From a virus, in IMG/VR virus record IMGVR_UViG_3300031227_000250, positions 1 to 31,603 of that record: 31,603 nucleotides of DNA; one strand, 5' to 3'. Below are positions 6,517-16,800 of the stretch, piece after piece; the first letter of the stretch is position 1; each line of letters starts with the position of its first letter. The notes under the pieces are model-generated. The model saw only the letters and a program-made list of their open reading frames with translations. It ran no database searches and was not told the origin of the DNA. The position numbers were made by a program, and so were the translations under genes.

Positions 6517-6643
6517 TCCGATGCCACGCCCGCGTTTCCTCAATTTCGGCCTCCGATCTCTCGTGCCTCTCCCGTTCCATTCGTTCCGGGTCTAAGAACC
6601 ACCCCACCAAACTCTTGATAATCTGGAATATCGCAGTCCACAT
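6416..6643 (-). CDS. Small protein with N-terminal membrane helix and charged helix, inner-spanin-like candidate
   Basis: A 75-residue protein. The ATG at 6643 has an AAAGGAG site. Residues 2-17 (WTAIFQIIKSLVGWFL) form a short hydrophobic or amphipathic helix; the rest is a highly charged helix rich in Glu and Arg that could be a coiled coil. The topology fits a small i-spanin (Rz), and the overlapping lipoprotein gene in the next frame strengthens this. The protein is shorter than the classic Rz (about 150 residues), so other membrane-associated roles remain possible. Confidence 0.55.
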   Translation of the reverse strand: MWTAIFQIIKSLVGWFLDPERMERERHERSEAEIEETRAWHRNAILDGDELAASEYHAELIRLLKRQRARSANGK

Positions 6644-6659
6644 GACTCCGCTCCTTTGC

Positions 6660-6953
6660 TCACATGCCCTTGGAAAGATGGGCCACGATTACCGCCGCAA
6701 TGGCCCCACCTGCTGCAATCGCAATGCCTACCACCACCTTTGTCCACGGCTTCTTTGCCTCGGCTTCCTTAGCATCGTGGTCGGTATGGCACTGTGACAT
6801 GCGTTCGTGACAGGCTTCCGTATCCATGATTTTGGACTCGGGCATCTTCTTCTCGATGGCTTCGACCTTCGTAGCGACTGCCGTAACCTTCCCGTGAATC
6901 TCTTTGGACTGATCGAACAACTTGTCAAAAGCCCTGCTGATGTCTATGTCCAT
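6660..6953 (-). CDS. Coiled-coil protein with C-terminal membrane anchor
   Basis: A 97-residue protein. The N-terminal 45 residues form a helix with heptad spacing (FDKLFDQSKEIHGKVTAVA onward). A short charged region with two Cys follows, then a Gly/Ala-rich hydrophobic segment (about 72-92) ends the protein. The layout is like small phage lysis-cassette proteins such as XhlA, a haemolysin-type holin partner. The ATG at 6953 follows GGGAGTGG. It lies between the large ejection-type gene and the spanin-like pair, which supports a lysis role by position only. Confidence 0.6.
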   Translation of the reverse strand: MDIDISRAFDKLFDQSKEIHGKVTAVATKVEAIEKKMPESKIMDTEACHERMSQCHTDHDAKEAEAKKPWTKVVVGIAIAAGGAIAAVIVAHLSKGM

Positions 6954-6973
6954 TGTCCACTCCCGGTTGCTGA

Positions 6974-9900
6974 TTATTGCGATAGTGTTTGCCGTAACGC
7001 TTTGATCTGCGTGCTCGTAGCCCCAGTTCCCAGTCTTTCTTGACGGACCTGAGCCAACTGTGCAACCAATTCCTTGACGATCTTGTAATCCCCAGCCGCC
7101 TGAGCAGCCAGTATCCGCATTTTGATGCCCTCCTCTTTCATACCGTGCGCTTCCATCGTTTCCAGAACCGTCTCGAACATCCCCTGGTCGCCATTTGCCA
7201 GAGCACGTTTCGCCTTTGCACGCATATAGCCTCGGGTTGCAGCCTGCCGACGTTGGAAGCCAGCTATCTCTCGGGGTAGATTACCCTCGAACAACCGTGC
7301 CCCTGTCAGTCTCCCGGCAATAGTTCCTGCACCCTCACCTCGCTGAATGCCATATACCACACGGTTAGCCTCGTTAAGAGGTCGCGCCATGCTGATAACC
7401 GATCTCAGTTCCGGTGGGATCTGTGCCCCGAGGAACCGCACCGTCTCGCCCGGGAAGTTCCGAATGGGCTTGTCGAAGAAGAAGTCCCTGTTGATTGCAA
7501 GCTCGATGGTCTTCTTAACTACCGGGTTCGCCATGTCGAGAGCCTGCTGAATCGCACCACTGGGAACCCCATTTCGTATGTCCAGCATCTTCAGCTCGTT
7601 CAGCGGGAAGAATGTCGGAGCGTTCATGAACGTCGGTCTGAGCCCACCGGTGAACTGGATACCTGCCTCACGCCTGATGTAATCGGGTCTCAAGGCATTG
7701 GGAAGCACATCACCCATCGGCAAGCTGGCCTCGATATTACCCTTGAGCTTCGGCATCGCCGCTGCAAGTTCCGGTCTCTGCATCAGCAAGTCGATCTGAA
7801 GAGCAGCATTGTTTCGTGCCCAACTGTAAAATGGGAACACCCGCCTTGCCACGTTACGCTCGAAGGGAGTCAGTTTAGTGTAGTCGAACATGACCCTCTG
7901 AGCCGATGCCACAGCCTGTTCGATGTTATCCCCTGCTCTCATTCGGGTTATGACGTGTCCAACCTTGCTACCATCTTCGATGAAACTACCCACGCCACGG
8001 TTCAACTGTGCCCATTCACGGGGATCTAGCACCTTCTTCAGTGTTGACATCCTCTTGGCACTCGTGCCGCTCATAACTTCGGCAATCCGAGGAGTGAACT
8101 CAGCTTCCGCAAACGTCCTCTTCAGAAGCTGTGGACCAAGTTCGTCTATGAGTTGTCCCGTGGTCATGTCTTGACCGGCAAGGTTCTTCACGCCTTTGAT
8201 TACCCTCCCCAGATGCTGGGGGTTCTGAGACCTCATGGCCTTCATGGTCTTCATGCCCTCAGTCCAACCACGCACAGTGAACCCGTCCTCAGCCATCGAG
8301 AGCCAGATGTTCGAACCGAAGTTGCGGAAGTGGAACGCTGGAGCAATGAGCAACCAGCCCTTGACGGTGTTCATAACTTTGTCGAAGGCATTCAACCACG
8401 GCCCCGGCTTTGACAACACTTGGTCTACATTGTGGATTCTCGCAAGCTCTTCAGGTGGGAATATATGCCCCTCCAGAAGACCTATAGTCTTGCTGCTATT
8501 GCGGTTAGACTGGAACTCACCCCATCCAGCGGCTTCCAAACCCTCTCTGGTAGCGTCATCCATACCCGCCAGAGGCTGTCCCAGCTTGTCACGGATTTCC
8601 GCTAAAGCGTTGCCACTGCCCATGATACGGTTATGTGCGGCCTGCCTTCGGGTCTCATACAAGAGCGGGTCGGCTTCGTGCAACTGACCTACTGGCACGT
8701 TCTTACCGAGATTGGCACCCTTCGAAGCAGCAGCAGTCTCCTTCATCCTCTTGATTTCCCAGAGAGTCTTGTTGCGGAAGTCATCGACTCGGGCAAGTTC
8801 ATGGCTCTCCTTCTTGCCACTGAATGCGGCCTTCTTGAGACTCTGCCAGAGAGTATTGCTATCCTCCGCCATCATGAGGTGATGCACGTAACTGGTGTCT
8901 GGTGCTGTCAGCTCAGTCTGAGGCAGTCCAAGACCTTCAACGCCTTCAAGCTGTGCAGCCCGTCGAGCCGCCATGCTGTCTATCAATTTGGTGTATTCTG
9001 GGTCTAGTTGCACGCCAGAATCGTATTGGAGGATATTCATGTCGAGATCGTCGGCGGATACTGTGTCCAGAAGGTCCGCGCCCTTGGCTGTAGTGTAGGA
9101 TCCGGGGATACGTGACTCGCCCAGCATTACAGCCGGTTTCCCACCCACGCCCTTCACGAACTTCTCAGCATCCTCTACGGAACCGAATATCTCCCGTCTC
9201 ACAAAGGACTTAGCACCATCTGCGTCAGTCGTAGCCTTCAGGAGTTGGAACCGGTTGCCAGCAGGGAGTATCGCATGGGTAGCCCCACCCTCTATGATTT
9301 CAGGAGCAAGGATCTGGAACTGCCCCAGAGGTCCAGTTGCAAGCTCTGCGATGTCATCAGAAGACTTCCCGAGAATGTCACCTACGATGTCAAACATCCT
9401 CTGCGGACTACGTGCTTCAGTCGCTGCCATAGCCTCGGTGATGTAGAACGCCTGCTCGTCACTTATAGAGAGCTTCAGAGTCTTGCCTAGACTGTCTCTA
9501 AGCGCGTTGAACTGCTTCGGGATAGTTTCACCCAGCCGGGCAACATCGTCGCCCTGGGCGCGTTTAGCAAGCTCTCCCCAGTCACCCAGTATTCGCAAAG
9601 AACCTTCGGGGTTATGGCTGAATGCTCGAACCAACTGTGATTTCAAGGGAGCAAGAGCTTTTCCAGCCGCTCCCAGAATCCTCGGACCTGCAATCGCGCC
9701 GGCAATGGCACCTGTAACCGCGCCTGCCGCCGCAGCACCGGGGGAATCTCCAAGCACGTTGCCAGTTGCCGCACCTGCGATACCACCATAGAGGGCACTT
9801 GCCACTCTCGGAGCCGCTGCGAAGCTCAGAGCACCGGGCTTCAGAAGTTCACGGGTTTGGAACCCCGGCAGTGCATCCATAACCTTACGGCCTCTTTGCG

Positions 9901-10909
9901 TCCAGTTTGTGGGCCACAAGGGGAATTTCTTCAGGCTTTCGGTTCCGAAGGAGAAGCCTCGACGTGCCAACTTGCCCGAGTCGACTACCTCTTTGAAGAG
10001 CTGCCCTACTGCCTCATGCCCTATTCCGAGCTTGTTGATTGCAGCACGGCCTACGTCTTCGATGTTCCTGACACCTTGTCCTATGGCGAGTCCAGAAGCC
10101 TGACCACCGGTTTTCAACCCCTGAGCGGTAGTTCTAGCCAGAGCCAACTCGTCGGCCATGCCAGCAACACGGGCTACCTCGTCCAGCTTGCCAAGGTTTT
10201 GTAGTTTGAGGTTCCCTGCGCGGACCAATTCGTCGAACATACCAGCAGCACCAACCTTATCGAGCGATGCAGCGGCCTTCTTAGCCACACTTGCAGAGAG
10301 CACCCTCTCGACGCCTTGACCTGCGGCCTTACCCGCCGAGACCTTCGTGGCTCCCTTGAGGATGCCACCGATAGCCGCTGGGCTTATCCATGAAATAGGA
10401 TCTGTGACCACATCCCACAGAAAACCACCCACCATCTGCAAAGCACGGTTCTCAATGCCGAACTCCCGCATGAAGTCAGCACCATAAATTCTTTCACCAC
10501 CGATAATAGACTCGTCAGGACTGTTGGCCTTCGCTTGCACTACCAGGTTAATCATCTTGTTGATAGCCATGCGAGGAATGTCGATTACATCCAAAACACG
10601 ACCAAGACCCTGAAAGAACTCCGACCAGTGAGAGCTTGTTTCAGCGACGTCAGAGACGTTCTGCTTTAATTTCTCGTAAGTTGCCGGATCTTCAGGGTCT
10701 AGGCGTGCTTGTTTACGGTTGTTAGGCTTCTGGGTAGTGGGTGTCCACTGTGGCCGAGTGCCGAACGAAGACTGAGCTTCCTGCGCCAGACCGGGCAAAC
10801 TAGACGGAGCCTGTGTCTGAAGTGCAGGTAGAGCCGCGTTCTTCGCCGCAGCAAGCCACGGGGCTGGTCCGAACGGAGCCAATGGTTTCAGAGTGTTCAG
10901 TCGCGTCAT
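6974..10909 (-). CDS. Very large internal virion (DNA ejection) protein
   Basis: A 1311-residue protein, the largest in the window. It begins with a Pro/Ala/Gln-rich stretch (1-70). It has a Gly/Ala-rich, glycine-zipper-like hydrophobic zone at about 372-418 (GGIAGAATG, GAVTGAIAGAIAG). Blocks typical of large podophage internal virion proteins follow: APAFHFRNFGSNIWLS near 856-871 and FERNVARRVFPFYSWARNN near 1016-1034. In related phages such proteins are packed in the capsid and injected to help DNA cross the cell envelope. It is the last of a set of hydrophilic, Gln- or Arg-rich genes after the tail, where podophages encode ejection proteins. No lytic transglycosylase motif was seen. ATG at 10909 with GGAAGGG. 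Confidence 0.75.
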   Translation of the reverse strand: MTRLNTLKPLAPFGPAPWLAAAKNAALPALQTQAPSSLPGLAQEAQSSFGTRPQWTPTTQKPNNRKQARLDPEDPATYEKLKQNVSDVAETSSHWSEFFQGLGRVLDVIDIPRMAINKMINLVVQAKANSPDESIIGGERIYGADFMREFGIENRALQMVGGFLWDVVTDPISWISPAAIGGILKGATKVSAGKAAGQGVERVLSASVAKKAAASLDKVGAAGMFDELVRAGNLKLQNLGKLDEVARVAGMADELALARTTAQGLKTGGQASGLAIGQGVRNIEDVGRAAINKLGIGHEAVGQLFKEVVDSGKLARRGFSFGTESLKKFPLWPTNWTQRGRKVMDALPGFQTRELLKPGALSFAAAPRVASALYGGIAGAATGNVLGDSPGAAAAGAVTGAIAGAIAGPRILGAAGKALAPLKSQLVRAFSHNPEGSLRILGDWGELAKRAQGDDVARLGETIPKQFNALRDSLGKTLKLSISDEQAFYITEAMAATEARSPQRMFDIVGDILGKSSDDIAELATGPLGQFQILAPEIIEGGATHAILPAGNRFQLLKATTDADGAKSFVRREIFGSVEDAEKFVKGVGGKPAVMLGESRIPGSYTTAKGADLLDTVSADDLDMNILQYDSGVQLDPEYTKLIDSMAARRAAQLEGVEGLGLPQTELTAPDTSYVHHLMMAEDSNTLWQSLKKAAFSGKKESHELARVDDFRNKTLWEIKRMKETAAASKGANLGKNVPVGQLHEADPLLYETRRQAAHNRIMGSGNALAEIRDKLGQPLAGMDDATREGLEAAGWGEFQSNRNSSKTIGLLEGHIFPPEELARIHNVDQVLSKPGPWLNAFDKVMNTVKGWLLIAPAFHFRNFGSNIWLSMAEDGFTVRGWTEGMKTMKAMRSQNPQHLGRVIKGVKNLAGQDMTTGQLIDELGPQLLKRTFAEAEFTPRIAEVMSGTSAKRMSTLKKVLDPREWAQLNRGVGSFIEDGSKVGHVITRMRAGDNIEQAVASAQRVMFDYTKLTPFERNVARRVFPFYSWARNNAALQIDLLMQRPELAAAMPKLKGNIEASLPMGDVLPNALRPDYIRREAGIQFTGGLRPTFMNAPTFFPLNELKMLDIRNGVPSGAIQQALDMANPVVKKTIELAINRDFFFDKPIRNFPGETVRFLGAQIPPELRSVISMARPLNEANRVVYGIQRGEGAGTIAGRLTGARLFEGNLPREIAGFQRRQAATRGYMRAKAKRALANGDQGMFETVLETMEAHGMKEEGIKMRILAAQAAGDYKIVKELVAQLAQVRQERLGTGATSTQIKALRQTLSQ

Positions 10910-10930
10910 AAATACCCTTCCAATAGCAGG

Positions 10931-11920
10931 CTACTGCCCCGGCGTCCCATACTGGGCTTGGTTCTTCTGAATGTTAAATAGGTCTGTAAGTTCATTCGCT
11001 GCGAGTCCCGGGTGGAACTTCTCTAGTCCCCAACCTTTCTTATACCCCGAAACCGCCTGCCCCATCCCGGAGAAAATGCCGGGGAACGGGATGCCGGGGC
11101 CAGACTTATCTCTCATCCTAGCGTTAAAGTCCCTAGCAACCCGTGACAGGTCAACGCCATTCCGCACCGCCTCATTCAATATCGGGGCAAAATCTTTCTC
11201 GCCCTTAACGGCCGTAGTGAAGGCATCGTTGGTAGTGCCGGTGAACACGTTCGTCTCGGCATAGGAGGTGTTCTCCGCTACTCGGTTAAGCAACCCGTAA
11301 AGTTTCTCGGTTATTGCCCGCTTCTTGCTCTCTTTGATAGCCTCCAACATGGGGGGTCTGGAGGGGGTAACGCCAGCGTCCCCCCCCTGCGGAACCGAAG
11401 CCTGCGGTGCGGGGGCAAAAGCCTGTATCTCCTCGGGCGAGAGCCCCGATGCCCCTGCTTGACTCAGCACTATCTGGTATATGCGGTTTTTCTCTTGGGC
11501 ATCCCCCTGAATTATGGCCTGCTGTATCTTCTGCTGGTCCGCAAACTCCGCTCCGACCAACTCGGCCTGAAGCTGGGCACGCTGCCCCGGCCATGGTGAG
11601 GATGTGCTTGCCATTTGCAAGAGACTATTCCTAGTCTGGTCTTTCCTCGCAAGATTGCGGTCCTCAACCTGAGCACCCCTTGTTCTGTCGAACCGGTCAC
11701 TTTCGTTCTGAGCCTGTTGTGCGGCCTGCTTGCTCTGCTGTTGGGCCTGAAGCATCGCCCTACGTCCGGGGCTTAGGGTTGAAATCGCCTGATTCAGCTC
11801 AGAGATCATCTGGGCTTCCCTCGCAGCACGGCTACCTCCACCCACACGCGCTCGGGATTCAGAGTTTCGGCGTGACCTTCTATCTGATGGTCTTGAGACA
11901 ACTGGTATTCTTCGACCCAT
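10931..11920 (-). CDS. Internal virion / ejection-type protein
   Basis: A 329-residue protein. I chose the ATG at 11920, which overlaps the upstream stop as TAATG and has a GGGGAGG site; the longer frame starts at a GTG upstream of that site. The N-terminal 45 residues are very Arg-rich. The next 100 are helical and rich in Gln and Ala (QQQSKQAAQQAQ). The middle is Pro-rich and the C-terminal 130 residues look globular (GPGIPFPGIFSGMGQAVSGY). Composition and place between the tail and the 1311-residue ejection-type gene suggest a virion protein that enters the cell with the DNA. No family is recognised. Confidence 0.6.
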   Translation of the reverse strand: MGRRIPVVSRPSDRRSRRNSESRARVGGGSRAAREAQMISELNQAISTLSPGRRAMLQAQQQSKQAAQQAQNESDRFDRTRGAQVEDRNLARKDQTRNSLLQMASTSSPWPGQRAQLQAELVGAEFADQQKIQQAIIQGDAQEKNRIYQIVLSQAGASGLSPEEIQAFAPAPQASVPQGGDAGVTPSRPPMLEAIKESKKRAITEKLYGLLNRVAENTSYAETNVFTGTTNDAFTTAVKGEKDFAPILNEAVRNGVDLSRVARDFNARMRDKSGPGIPFPGIFSGMGQAVSGYKKGWGLEKFHPGLAANELTDLFNIQKNQAQYGTPGQ

Positions 11921-12942
11921 TACTGACCTCCCCACAGTGGCAACGAGCTAATATTTGCGTTTACCTTGCCCTCGTTGAAATGCCGACGCTTAAACCACTC
12001 ATCCAACTGCTCTTGGTATGACAAAGGTTCTGGAGCAGGAGCAGCTTGTGGTGTCGGCCACAATTCCTCAGTGGTGTTCGGTATCTGCGTCGGCTTACCG
12101 CCAACATCCCTCCAGTTGGCACCGGGTCCATTCTCCTGCGCATAATCGTAAGGTGAGGGGAATGGTGTCGGTTCTGGCCCCTGATCTCCGTAGCCCTGTA
12201 AGTCTGCGTCACGGGCATCACCGGCTTGCCGTATATCCCACAACCCTTCTGTCGCGCCGGGATCGGCAAAGTTCTCAAACTGAGGACCATACTTCTCCGG
12301 CCCCTGGTATCCAGTTATCACCGAGCCATCGGGCTTACGGGCAATTGCACGCGCACCCGGTTCCGTACCACGTCTTTCAGCAGTGGCCCTGTTCGCTGCC
12401 GTGTTCTTCGCATTGGAGGCATCACGCCGTGCCTGTTCAGCATCAATCCGCTCATACTTGCGCTTTTCATATGCCGCCCTGACTTCAGGATCGTTGCTTC
12501 GCCTCGTTGATTCCCGCTTGTCAGCATATCTCTGCTGCTTCTTGGCATCTCCGAAGAACCGAGGATGAACGAAGAAGTCCAAGCCCATCTCTTTCCTACG
12601 CTCTTCGTCGGCATCATCTTCGTCGCCAAATACGCTCTTCTTGGTGGTGTCCCCAATGGCTTTGACAACCGTTTCACGGCTTTCGGTTGGTTCGACAGCA
12701 GGCTTCGCGCCAGTCACGGTCTCTGTGGATATGGCAGATTTCCCAGAGATCACGTCCCGCATCTGCTGCGGGGTTGTAATGCCCATCTTCTTGAGCAACG
12801 CCCGGAGGGTTGCGACATCACCGGTTGCCTTGGGTGCGGTCTTCTTCTCGACCTTGTCGCCAGCTTCCTTCGGCCCCTGTATCGGTCGCACTCCCGCGAT
12901 GAATTTCCCGGGGTTGTCCGCTCTCTTCTTCTTCTTACCCAT
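11920..12942 (-). CDS. Hydrophilic, low-complexity virion protein candidate
   Basis: A 340-residue, strongly charged protein. It opens with MGKKKKRAD. A helical segment near 44-65 (TLRALLKKMGITTPQQMRDVI) is followed by a long Arg/Lys/Glu/Ala-rich helix (about 125-200) and a Pro/Gly-rich, largely disordered C-terminus. A GGAGG site lies before the ATG at 12942, and the stop overlaps the next start. Gene order places it among the ejection-type proteins. I do not recognise it, and a disordered internal capsid protein is the best guess. Confidence 0.55.
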   Translation of the reverse strand: MGKKKKRADNPGKFIAGVRPIQGPKEAGDKVEKKTAPKATGDVATLRALLKKMGITTPQQMRDVISGKSAISTETVTGAKPAVEPTESRETVVKAIGDTTKKSVFGDEDDADEERRKEMGLDFFVHPRFFGDAKKQQRYADKRESTRRSNDPEVRAAYEKRKYERIDAEQARRDASNAKNTAANRATAERRGTEPGARAIARKPDGSVITGYQGPEKYGPQFENFADPGATEGLWDIRQAGDARDADLQGYGDQGPEPTPFPSPYDYAQENGPGANWRDVGGKPTQIPNTTEELWPTPQAAPAPEPLSYQEQLDEWFKRRHFNEGKVNANISSLPLWGGQ

Positions 12943-12957
12943 GCTCCCATCCTCCTA

Positions 12958-13668
12958 TTACCTGCGCCGACTGGCGTAATATCGTTCGATTGCGGTACTC
13001 GGCCCTGACGGTTGCGCCGGAGCCGCGGGCGGTGTCCCGAAAGTCCCGTGTCCAGTGCCCGTAACCTGTGGTATCGGCAGAGCATTGATCGTGTTCGCAA
13101 GACCGGTGGTCGCCTGCAACTGCTGACCGAACTGCTGACCCTGAGTATTACCCACAGCCCCCAGTGCATTAAGCTGACCACCGAAGTTTTGAGTGGCCTG
13201 CCCGATGTCCGCGTCTCGCTGAATACCCTGCAACTGTCGCCCGTGCTGGTTCTGCAACTGCATCTCTTTCTGGGCAGCTACCGGACTACCCTCAAGCCCT
13301 GCACTTGCCATCGCCTGTAAGAGCCTCTGACGACTCTGGCCGAACTGGTTGCTTGCGATGTCAGACTGAGCAGTGATAGACCCCTGCTTGGTGGCATCGC
13401 TGATAGGCCCACCTGATTGCAAAAGGTTCATCCCGGTAGACTGCAACTGCTGTGATAAGGGGCTGGAAGTCGCGCCATCTGCCAAGCCACTGAACCTCTG
13501 ACGGATGTCCTGAAGCTCGTCCAAGCCCTGCTGGGTGCGGCTTCTCTGCTCCGCGTCCGCGGGGACTCGAATGGCTAGCTGCTGCTCCCGCATCCGCTGT
13601 AGTGATTGGGATACTGGGTTGCTGTTAGCCCCCCATCCAAAGCCTGCTGCTGCTCCGTTAAATGCCAT
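12958..13668 (-). CDS. Gln-rich helical virion protein candidate (ejection type)
   Basis: A 236-residue protein with a Gln/Ala/Ser-rich helical body (about residues 18-190). A Pro-rich linker near 198-228 leads to a short C-terminal helix (AIERYYASRRR). The ATG at 13668 follows a TAGGAG site. Small Gln-rich helical proteins in this position, just after the tail nozzle gene, are typical of podophage ejection components. No sequence motif proves it. Confidence 0.6.
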   Translation of the reverse strand: MAFNGAAAGFGWGANSNPVSQSLQRMREQQLAIRVPADAEQRSRTQQGLDELQDIRQRFSGLADGATSSPLSQQLQSTGMNLLQSGGPISDATKQGSITAQSDIASNQFGQSRQRLLQAMASAGLEGSPVAAQKEMQLQNQHGRQLQGIQRDADIGQATQNFGGQLNALGAVGNTQGQQFGQQLQATTGLANTINALPIPQVTGTGHGTFGTPPAAPAQPSGPSTAIERYYASRRR

Positions 13669-13677
13669 AACCCACTC

Positions 13678-13893
13678 CTACGGTTCCGTAGTATAGTCTA
13701 TTGCGATGCCGCCACGGAAGGTAATGCTCGTCACCTTCCCAGAAACACCGCTCGAATCAAAAGATAAAGTCTCACTAATGCCCTTAATCGCTGCAATCTT
13801 GTGATACCATGCTGTCATCCTCGTCTCAACCGCAAGCAAATCCCGAAGGTGACTTGGGGGAATAATCGGTATCGTCGTAAAGAGGTCCGCCAT
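13678..13893 (-). CDS. Small hypothetical virion-region protein
   Basis: A 71-residue protein. The ATG at 13893 overlaps the stop of the large tail gene as TAATG, so it is probably coupled to it; a frame nine codons longer exists but lies inside the tail gene. It has an N-terminal Pro-rich stretch (TTIPIIPPSHLRD), a helix, and a C-terminal beta-hairpin-like part (GKVTSITFRGGIAIDY). Function unknown, perhaps a small tail or ejection accessory. Confidence 0.6.
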   Translation of the reverse strand: MADLFTTIPIIPPSHLRDLLAVETRMTAWYHKIAAIKGISETLSFDSSGVSGKVTSITFRGGIAIDYTTEP

Positions 13894-16800
13894 TACTGTC
13901 TCGCCCCCGTTGGAATCCACTTCATCCCGTATGACTGAACCGTCCAGCCATCACCCGCCGCCACATTTGAACATCGGATGTTAATGTATCGTCCACGCCC
14001 TGATAGGAAAGTCCGAGTCAAGCCAGTAGCACTTGCGGGGTCGATTACCTTCGATACCGAGATCCACTCGTCAAAGCTCTTCTGGTCCAGCACGTCGGCA
14101 TTCCCGCTGAATCGCACTTCAACTCTCAGAGTATTGCCCAATTTCTGACAGAACACCAGAACTTCCTTCACCTGCTTGATGTGGTCCGGGTCTTTAAGGT
14201 CCAACCACGGTGTCGTGAACTCCGCATTCAAACCTCCCGTGTAGCAGGTGTAAGAGCCATCGCCGGGAACCCGGTTCTGCATCCACGCACTGACGGTGAT
14301 GTCGCTGTGAGTAACTATTGGTGGAACTCCCCCGTCATCCACCTCCACGTTCGACGTGATAATCCCGGTGTATCGGATGTAGTCGGTATCCTCAAGGACG
14401 ATCACCGTCCCTCGGAGTCCAGTGGTGTCGGTCCCCCCCGTGGGGAATCTGCCGTCGTCCGCAAGCACAGTGATGTCCCACGTCCCGTCTGACTGCATTT
14501 CCAGTGTGCCAGTGCCGTTCCAGATGGCTTGGGGGTCGCCGAGGTCACGCTGGGTGTCACCGATGTTTGCCGCCCACATGACACCATTGTAATCTCCCTC
14601 AATTATCCGCATTTCTGCTGGGTCAGTCAAGCTAGGTAGTGGAAGCGGGTCAGTCATGCAAGCCGCAGATGTGAATGTCGAGTATCGCGTCAAGGCTCCC
14701 GTGGTGTAGTTGTAGATCAGAATGGTGTCGATGTAGTCCGAGTCGAAGGATGCCACATAGCATCGGTATTCGGTTCTCGTCGGGTCATCAATAGAGAAGA
14801 ACTGCTCGGCTATCTTCCAGTTTATCGTTGCGCCGAACCGATTCAGGCTCACCGGCTCGGTGGTCAGGCCACTTGTCGGTGCGTTGCTCCCCGGCAAGAG
14901 AGACCACTCGATGCTCTCGATGTCAGTCGGCGTCCCGTCAAGATCGTAGGTGCAGAACGGCGACGGAACGGTCGTTGGGTTCGCGATGTCCTTGAGTTCA
15001 AAGTAAATCCGAAAGTCTTCCACATTGTAAACCCGAGGGTGATACGCATGAAGGCCGGTTGCCACCGTTCTTCTGTGAATGCCCCCGGTGTCGTGCGGAT
15101 TGAACCCGAGTCGGATCGACTGACCTGCGCCAACCCACACACCAGAAGATGTGCTATCCCATGCGACGGCTTTTCCTGCGCTTTCGGTATCCACTCTATG
15201 TTGCGCCCATCTGACTCGGTTAGCCTGAAAAATCTCAAGTCGGCTTCTGCGACAAGTCCATGTCACAGTGCCATCGGCAACAGTTTCGCCGAGAGTTGTC
15301 GGCCACGTCGGTTCACTCGCACCACTTGTCCCTTCCGTGGTGCAGATGTATTCGTAACCCTGATACCCGCCCCCCGCAGATGTTGGGTGAACTATGCTCA
15401 ACGGGTATTTGTTAGCCGGAAGCGGGGATCCCCCAGCGGAATTCTCAAAGTCGTACGCCGTGAGTGCAATCCAATCGTTCGGCCCCTTGTCCCATCCCGC
15501 TGTGACCTCGCCACCCCATGTCCAGAACCACTCTTGCATAGTGTAGCCGCCGCCACCGGAGTATGTCCCGTTAAGAATCTTTGCCTGAAGTGCCAGAAGT
15601 TGAGGACTCGCAGTTGCGTTGGTGTAGGTAAATTCCGCCCAGTCTGACTGCACTGGTCTGTATGCACTCGCGGGGTCTTTCACCAACGGCTGGATAGAAC
15701 GCCCCTCCAGAGCCATGATGCCGCGTTCCGACAAGAATATCAACTTGCCTTGTATCGAAAGGATGGTTCCGGGGCTTATCGTCCCCACAGGCCCATCAGC
15801 AAGCACCAGTTCCGGTCGGTAGATAACGTCTTGGTCTTCAACAAGCTGATAGATTGCTCGTCTCTTGAACACGTAAGGCGTCTCGAAGATCGTGGCAAGC
15901 CCAGTAATCACATCCCCATCGTCCTGCCTGATCGTAATGGCCTTAATCACGTCGGTAGCAAAGGGCTGTGCGATTTCCGATATGAAGATGATGTTCGGCT
16001 CAACGTGACCAAAGTCATCGGTCTTGTGCGCCCACAGCATCCGGCTCTTATGAGACAGAGCGAACTTGCAGGTGGGGATTACCCCGCAGAACGTCGGTGC
16101 TTGGTCGTAACCGAGTTTGTTGTCACTAGCCAAATCATCTTCAGTGCCAGCGTTCAGGTCAGTTGTGGTCTCCACAACCAGTTGGTTCACCGTTCCGCCA
16201 GCCCTAGTGCGGTAGACCCGGTAGCTGTCCGCCCCATCCGGTAGAGCATCAGCATCGCTAAGAGTGACGGCATTTTCGGTCGAATCAAGGGTATCTGTGC
16301 TTGTAGCAGAAACACCCGACTCAAGGCCACTCACTGAGTTGAAGAACGTGTAGGAGTAGATGTAGGCCCCAAGCAGTGTCATTTCCCCAGCAGCATCGGT
16401 TTTCGGAGTCAGGGTCAATGCGGTTGACGGCGCCACAAATGCCACATCAATTCGTCTCGTCACAGTCCCGTTAAAGGCCACGTTCTGAGCGTAATCACCA
16501 ATTCCTGGAGCGATGTAGAGTTTGTCCTTGTAAGCCGCCACCGAGATGTAGTCATCATCGACGTAAATCGGCCCACCACCAGATGCGGTGAAGACTCTGC
16601 CTTCTACGGGATTGTTGTAGAATATCCACGCCATTGTGTCTGAACGGCAAGTCCAAGTAACAGTCCCGTCAACAACCGTATCGCCAAGCGTCGTAGGCCA
16701 TGTTGGTTCCGAGCCATCAGAAGTCCCACCAGTCGTGCATTCGTAGACGAACCCGGTTGCCACAGTCGGAAGCACATAGCTGGGAGTCGCATACGGAGTG

